From assembly GCF_016801775.1 (NCBI RefSeq), contig NZ_CP069004.1, positions 2,852,001-2,916,000 of the forward strand: a stretch of DNA of 64,000 bases, read 5' to 3'. Below the pieces are notes generated by a model, which was given only the letters and a program-made list of their open reading frames with translations, made no database searches and was not told the origin of the DNA. The DNA is from Sulfitobacter mediterraneus. Its GTDB lineage: Bacteria; Pseudomonadota; Alphaproteobacteria; Rhodobacterales; Rhodobacteraceae. Below are positions 60,541 to 64,000 of the stretch, in pieces. The translations under genes were made by a program, and so were the position numbers. Position 1 is the first letter of the stretch; every line of letters begins with the position of its first letter.

Positions 60541-62579
60541 CTCCGCCCTTCCCTCAGCCAGCCAGTGGTGATCAGCGCGGTTGCCAAAATCAGCACCAAC
60601 CATGGCGGCAGAATCGGGGTTTGTCGCACATCCAAGGTCTCGTAAGCGCCGCGCGGTGTCAGTCCGACCCAGCCGCGCCCGGCCGCCGGACGGCCCGCCC
60701 GCACATTGCGCAGGCGCGGCACGCCATCTTCAATCCGGGCAACACCGCCACGCAGCGCCGAGACAACCGGCTGTAGCGCTTCTTCACTCGCAATGGTCTC
60801 GACAAACTCGCGCGGGGCGGCAGGGCCAAGCCCGATCACCGCACCTTGTTCCCCGTTCGCCAACCGGTAGAGGCCAATTTCCGGCCCCTGGAAATTACCT
60901 TCAAAGGTGCCGGGGGCTATCTGGGTCATTGTGACCTCGCTGCTGTTGCCTGCAGGATCGGTGACCGTCACGGGCGCTACGGTTTCGCCCAAGGTGCGGC
61001 GCAGGATGCGCATGTTTTGCCCCTCGGCGGTTGCGGTGAGGGCTTCTTCTTCAAGCTCGGGTTCTTTCATCATCCAGTGGGCCAAGCGGCGCAGCAGTTC
61101 CAGTTGCGGCCCGCCGCCCTCGTAGCCACGGCTCCATAGCCATGCGTGATCCGAGGCAAGCAGCGCAACGCGCCCTTCCTCAACTCGATCCAGCACCAGC
61201 AAGGGCCGCCCGTCGATGCCTTCCATAACCACATGCCCCTGCGGATCGGCCACATCAATCTGGCGCAGCCAGCGGCCCCAATCACCATTGCCGGGCAGGT
61301 CCACGGTGACAGGATGGCGTTTGCCCAGATCTGTGACTTGCGGCAGATAAGGATCTTCGAGCACGCGGGCCGTCGGTGTCGCCGGCAATACCGATCCCAG
61401 TGGCGATCGGAAAATGCTATCAGCACTGGCAAAATCAGGTCCAGCGGCCACCAGAACTGCCCCGCCTTGGCGGATGTAATTGGCGACGTTGTCCAGATAA
61501 AGCGCCGGCAGTATGCCGCGCCGCTTATAACGGTCAAAGATGATCAGATCAAAATCGTCGATCTTGTCCATGAACAATTCGCGGGTGGGAAAGGCGATCA
61601 GAGAAAGTTCATTCACCGGCACCCCGTCTTGTTTTTCTGGTGGGCGCAGGATGGTGAAATGCACCAGATCGACGGAGCTGTCAGACTTTAGCAGGTTGCG
61701 CCATGTGCGCCCGCCGGGATGCGGCTCGCCGCTGACCAGCAGAACCCGCAACCGGTCGCGCACACCGTTTATCTGGATCAGGGCGGCATTGTTGCGGTCG
61801 GTCAGCTCACCCTCTGCTTGCGGTAGCGAAAACCGGATCACGTTGCGCCCGCCATGGGGCAAGGTCACAGGCAGGTCCAGATCCTGACCGATCGGCACCC
61901 GGAAACTCTGGGCCGGCTCGCCATCTATTGAGATGTCCAACACTGCCAATTCCTGTCCCGCGGGTGCCGCACCCAGATCGTCAATGCGCAAGGTGAGTGT
62001 CACGGGCTCACCAATAATCGCAAAGGCAGGCGCATTGCGCACGGTTAACCGGCGGTCCCAATCAGTGGATTGGCCAGACAGGATCAGATGCATCGGCGCG
62101 GGCAGGTCCACCGGCAAATCCGCGTCATGAATGCGCCCGTCGCTCAATGCGAGAATACCCGCCACCCGCGCAGAAGGTTCCTCGGCCAGGGCCTCCGCCA
62201 ATGCGGTCATCAATTCGGTTCCGGTATCGCCCTCGCCATCGCCCACAGTGATGCGGCGCAACTCCGTGTTCGGGCGGGCCGCCACAGCGGCGGCCAATGT
62301 TTCTTCCGCCCTTTGGGTTTGGCCTGCACGGGTGCCGAGTTTTTGGCTGGCGCTTTCATCCGAAACCAACAGCACAATGTCATTCAGCGGCGCGCGGTCC
62401 TCTTGTTGATAGGACGGACCCGCCAGCGCGCCCAACACAACCAAAGCCGCCAATGCCCGCAATGGCCAGCCGTTCAACCCCCGCAGGACCGCAAGGATGA
62501 TCCCCACGAGGGCCACCATAATCACCATCAGCAACAGTGGCAGCGGGATCAACGGGTCAAAAACAAGTGTTGCGGTCAT
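60537..62579 (-). CDS. Large membrane protein of a Bat-like (aerotolerance) operon
   Basis: 680 residues. Two N-terminal transmembrane helices (about 10-32 and 37-55) and one near the C-terminus (PPWLVLILATALITTGWL) anchor a large periplasmic part. The region LNDIVLLVSDESASQKLGTR with LALSDGRIHDADLP resembles a degenerate von Willebrand A fold, and the region about 285-470 resembles a glutamine-amidotransferase-like domain (LIIFDRYKRRGILPALYLDN, GGAVLVAAGPDF) without an obvious catalytic cysteine. It overlaps the DUF4159 gene by 4 nt. Exact role unknown. Confidence 0.65.
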   Translation of the reverse strand: MTATLVFDPLIPLPLLLMVIMVALVGIILAVLRGLNGWPLRALAALVVLGALAGPSYQQEDRAPLNDIVLLVSDESASQKLGTRAGQTQRAEETLAAAVAARPNTELRRITVGDGEGDTGTELMTALAEALAEEPSARVAGILALSDGRIHDADLPVDLPAPMHLILSGQSTDWDRRLTVRNAPAFAIIGEPVTLTLRIDDLGAAPAGQELAVLDISIDGEPAQSFRVPIGQDLDLPVTLPHGGRNVIRFSLPQAEGELTDRNNAALIQINGVRDRLRVLLVSGEPHPGGRTWRNLLKSDSSVDLVHFTILRPPEKQDGVPVNELSLIAFPTRELFMDKIDDFDLIIFDRYKRRGILPALYLDNVANYIRQGGAVLVAAGPDFASADSIFRSPLGSVLPATPTARVLEDPYLPQVTDLGKRHPVTVDLPGNGDWGRWLRQIDVADPQGHVVMEGIDGRPLLVLDRVEEGRVALLASDHAWLWSRGYEGGGPQLELLRRLAHWMMKEPELEEEALTATAEGQNMRILRRTLGETVAPVTVTDPAGNSSEVTMTQIAPGTFEGNFQGPEIGLYRLANGEQGAVIGLGPAAPREFVETIASEEALQPVVSALRGGVARIEDGVPRLRNVRAGRPAAGRGWVGLTPRGAYETLDVRQTPILPPWLVLILATALITTGWLREGRR

Positions 62580-64000
62580 TGGCCCAACCGATCCAGCAAG
62601 GCAGGCACATGCACCTGATCCGATTTATAATTCCCGGTCAGCACATGCATGACCAGATTAACGCCGAAGCGATGGGCAAGCTCACGCTGGCGCTCCCCCG
62701 CGTAGCCGCGCCCGACTGGCAACAAGGGCGCACCATCACCGCGCACAGCCCATGCCGCCGCCCAGTCATTCCCGCCGATCACCACCGGCGTCACCCCGTC
62801 ATTGAGGTTTCTAAATGGCATCCCTTCGATGCGTTCGGCATCGGGCGGCGCGGCCTCGACCCACACATCACGGCTGGAATGTCGGCCGGGGAAATCCTGC
62901 AGCAGATAAAAGGTCCGGGTCAGAACGTGATCCACGGGCAGCGGCTCCAGCGGTGGAATATCCAGCGGCGCGGCCAATTCCCGCAGTTTCCGGCCATTCG
63001 GGCTGGCGGCGCCATAACGGGAAATATCTGCATCCCGCGTGTCGAAGAGGATCAAGCCGCCAGACCGCAGATATGCGTTCAGCTTGCCGTAGGCTTCGCT
63101 GGACGGGCGCGGCTGATCGGGGGTGATCGGCCAATATAGGATTGGGAAAAATGCCAGCTCGTCTACTTCCAGATCGACGGATGTGGGCGGCGCAGGCTCA
63201 ACTGAGGTGCGGAAAAACAGGATATCCGACAACCCCTGCAAACCGGCAAAAGCAATGTCGTCCAGTTGCCTGTTCCCGGTGATTATATGGGCCAGCGATA
63301 CGTCCACCGTTGCAGCAAGGGCAAAATCGTCGCCATTGTCCTGCGCCTCGGCCGGGGTGGTCCAGCCAAATGCCGGAAGCAGAAGGGCCAGCGCCATCGC
63401 CGGTGCGTTTCGGCGCAAGAGGCGGCCGGACAGGGACAGGGTTGCCACCACATCGACCAATAACAGCAAGATCGAAAGGCTCAATAGCAGGCCCGCGATC
63501 GGCTGTTCCGGTGCAACGGCAAAGCCGCGCACGGGAACGCTGACAGGCCAGCTGGCTGGGGTCAAAGCACTGTCTTGAGTGAACACATTGCGGGCCAAGC
63601 GGCTGTCGCCGCTGCCGTAAACGCCCGGCCGCAGTGTTGGGCCAGCGGGGGCCGCGACCAGGTCCGCGCCGTCTACACCGGGCAGATTGCCCGCATCAAA
63701 CAACGCACCATATCCATCCATCACCCGCAGCGGTGTCCATGTGGTACCGGCCAAATCCTTGGCCTTGGGTGCTGCAGAAGCTGACGACACCGCCAGCCGT
63801 TCCATCATTTCGACAAAGAGACCGGACAAAGGCAAGGTGGACCATTCCGCCGTGGCGGTGACGTGGAATAGGACGATCTGGCCCTGGCCCACGGTCTTGC
63901 GCGTGACCAAAGGTGTACCATCGCTGAGCGCGGCAATCACCCGATTGGCCAAGGATGGATCGGGTTGCGCCACGACCTGAGCGGTGACAACAACATCATC
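62576..64000 (-). CDS. DUF4159/BatA-like membrane protein (5' end outside window)
   Basis: Partial: the frame runs open to the right edge, so about 475 C-terminal residues are seen and the start is missing. The first visible part (GQGQIVLFHVTATAEWSTLP) resembles the end of an aerotolerance-regulator (BatA) N-terminal region. A transmembrane helix (AGLLLSLSILLLLVDVVATL) follows, then a DUF4159 domain (VDELAFFPILYWPITPDQPR, SGGLILFDTRDADI, LTRTFYLLQDFPGRH). Such genes are usually with moxR and DUF58 genes, expected beyond the edge. Function unproven. Confidence 0.8.
   Translation of the reverse strand, partial: DDVVVTAQVVAQPDPSLANRVIAALSDGTPLVTRKTVGQGQIVLFHVTATAEWSTLPLSGLFVEMMERLAVSSASAAPKAKDLAGTTWTPLRVMDGYGALFDAGNLPGVDGADLVAAPAGPTLRPGVYGSGDSRLARNVFTQDSALTPASWPVSVPVRGFAVAPEQPIAGLLLSLSILLLLVDVVATLSLSGRLLRRNAPAMALALLLPAFGWTTPAEAQDNGDDFALAATVDVSLAHIITGNRQLDDIAFAGLQGLSDILFFRTSVEPAPPTSVDLEVDELAFFPILYWPITPDQPRPSSEAYGKLNAYLRSGGLILFDTRDADISRYGAASPNGRKLRELAAPLDIPPLEPLPVDHVLTRTFYLLQDFPGRHSSRDVWVEAAPPDAERIEGMPFRNLNDGVTPVVIGGNDWAAAWAVRGDGAPLLPVGRGYAGERQRELAHRFGVNLVMHVLTGNYKSDQVHVPALLDRLGQ

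Noticed and set aside
1..64000. tRNA genes, CRISPR arrays, prophage or plasmid functions
   Set aside because: No T-loop-like cloverleaf, regularly spaced repeats, integrase, capsid, or replication/partition genes were recognised on either strand.

Overview
The window (64 kb, GC-rich) reads as a chromosomal segment of an alphaproteobacterium, most likely a marine member of the Rhodobacteraceae (roseobacter group). The evidence is protein-level: a SpuC/PotFGHI polyamine locus of alphaproteobacterial type, a FlgD-FliK-FlgJ-FlgN flagellar block, an aerobic (CobG/CobN) cobalamin operon under a B12 riboswitch with CbtAB cobalt uptake, and the DUF4159/large membrane protein pair. No rRNA, tRNA, CRISPR array, phage module or intact insertion sequence was found, and coding density is high with many ATGA-type stop/start overlaps.

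Layout. 1-5.3 kb: terminator of an upstream gene, RNase R, a GST-fold protein divergent from a WYL-type regulator, and a MltB-family lytic transglycosylase. 5.3-12.9 kb: polyamine uptake and use, with SpuC-like transaminase and GntR regulator on the minus strand, and PotF/G/H/I plus a PuuB-like oxidase on the plus strand. 12.9-16.6 kb: a small flagellar block ending in a 31-codon motB remnant. 16.8-22.8 kb: MFS transporter, TrhO tRNA hydroxylase, nicotinamidase, a membrane-anchored NYN/PIN nuclease, nicotinate phosphoribosyltransferase, and an EamA transporter. 23.0-38.95 kb: a B12 riboswitch followed by cbtB, cbtA, a His-rich exported protein, a DUF1636 protein, cobW, cobN, cobG, cobH, cobI, cobJ, (cobK on the other strand), cobL, cobE, cobM, cobB, cobA, a second DUF1636 protein and cobF. 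This set covers every enzymatic step from uroporphyrinogen III to hydrogenobyrinate a,c-diamide, plus the large cobalt chelatase subunit; cobS, cobT and the later steps are not here. 39.0-44.8 kb: ArfB, an unusual leader-like transcription unit, a VUT/YhhQ transporter, a phytase-esterase-like protein, MepA, a UMF1-type MFS protein, a thioesterase and YggT. 44.9-50 kb: RecQ, YaaA and a hybrid histidine kinase. 50-57.5 kb: alpha-2-macroglobulin and PBP1C. 57.5-64 kb: AEC transporter, DUF1007/NicO metal transport pair, a GNAT protein, and two membrane proteins of an aerotolerance (Bat-like) operon, the last cut by the window edge.

Most unusual signal: on the minus strand upstream of arfB (about 39484-39736) lies a self-contained unit with an 18-codon GTG-started ORF. 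Its Shine-Dalgarno region is complementary over 16 nt to the 3' end of 16S rRNA. The unit also carries a downstream anti-SD copy able to pair with that SD, and an intrinsic terminator just before arfB. The layout resembles a ribosome-sensing attenuator in front of a ribosome-rescue gene; that interpretation is inference. Other second-look items are a dispersed gene-end repeat (CTTCATTTGGC family), the truncated motB, a shared operator-like 11-mer in the two polyamine promoters, and the paired DUF1636 Cys proteins in the cobalamin operon.
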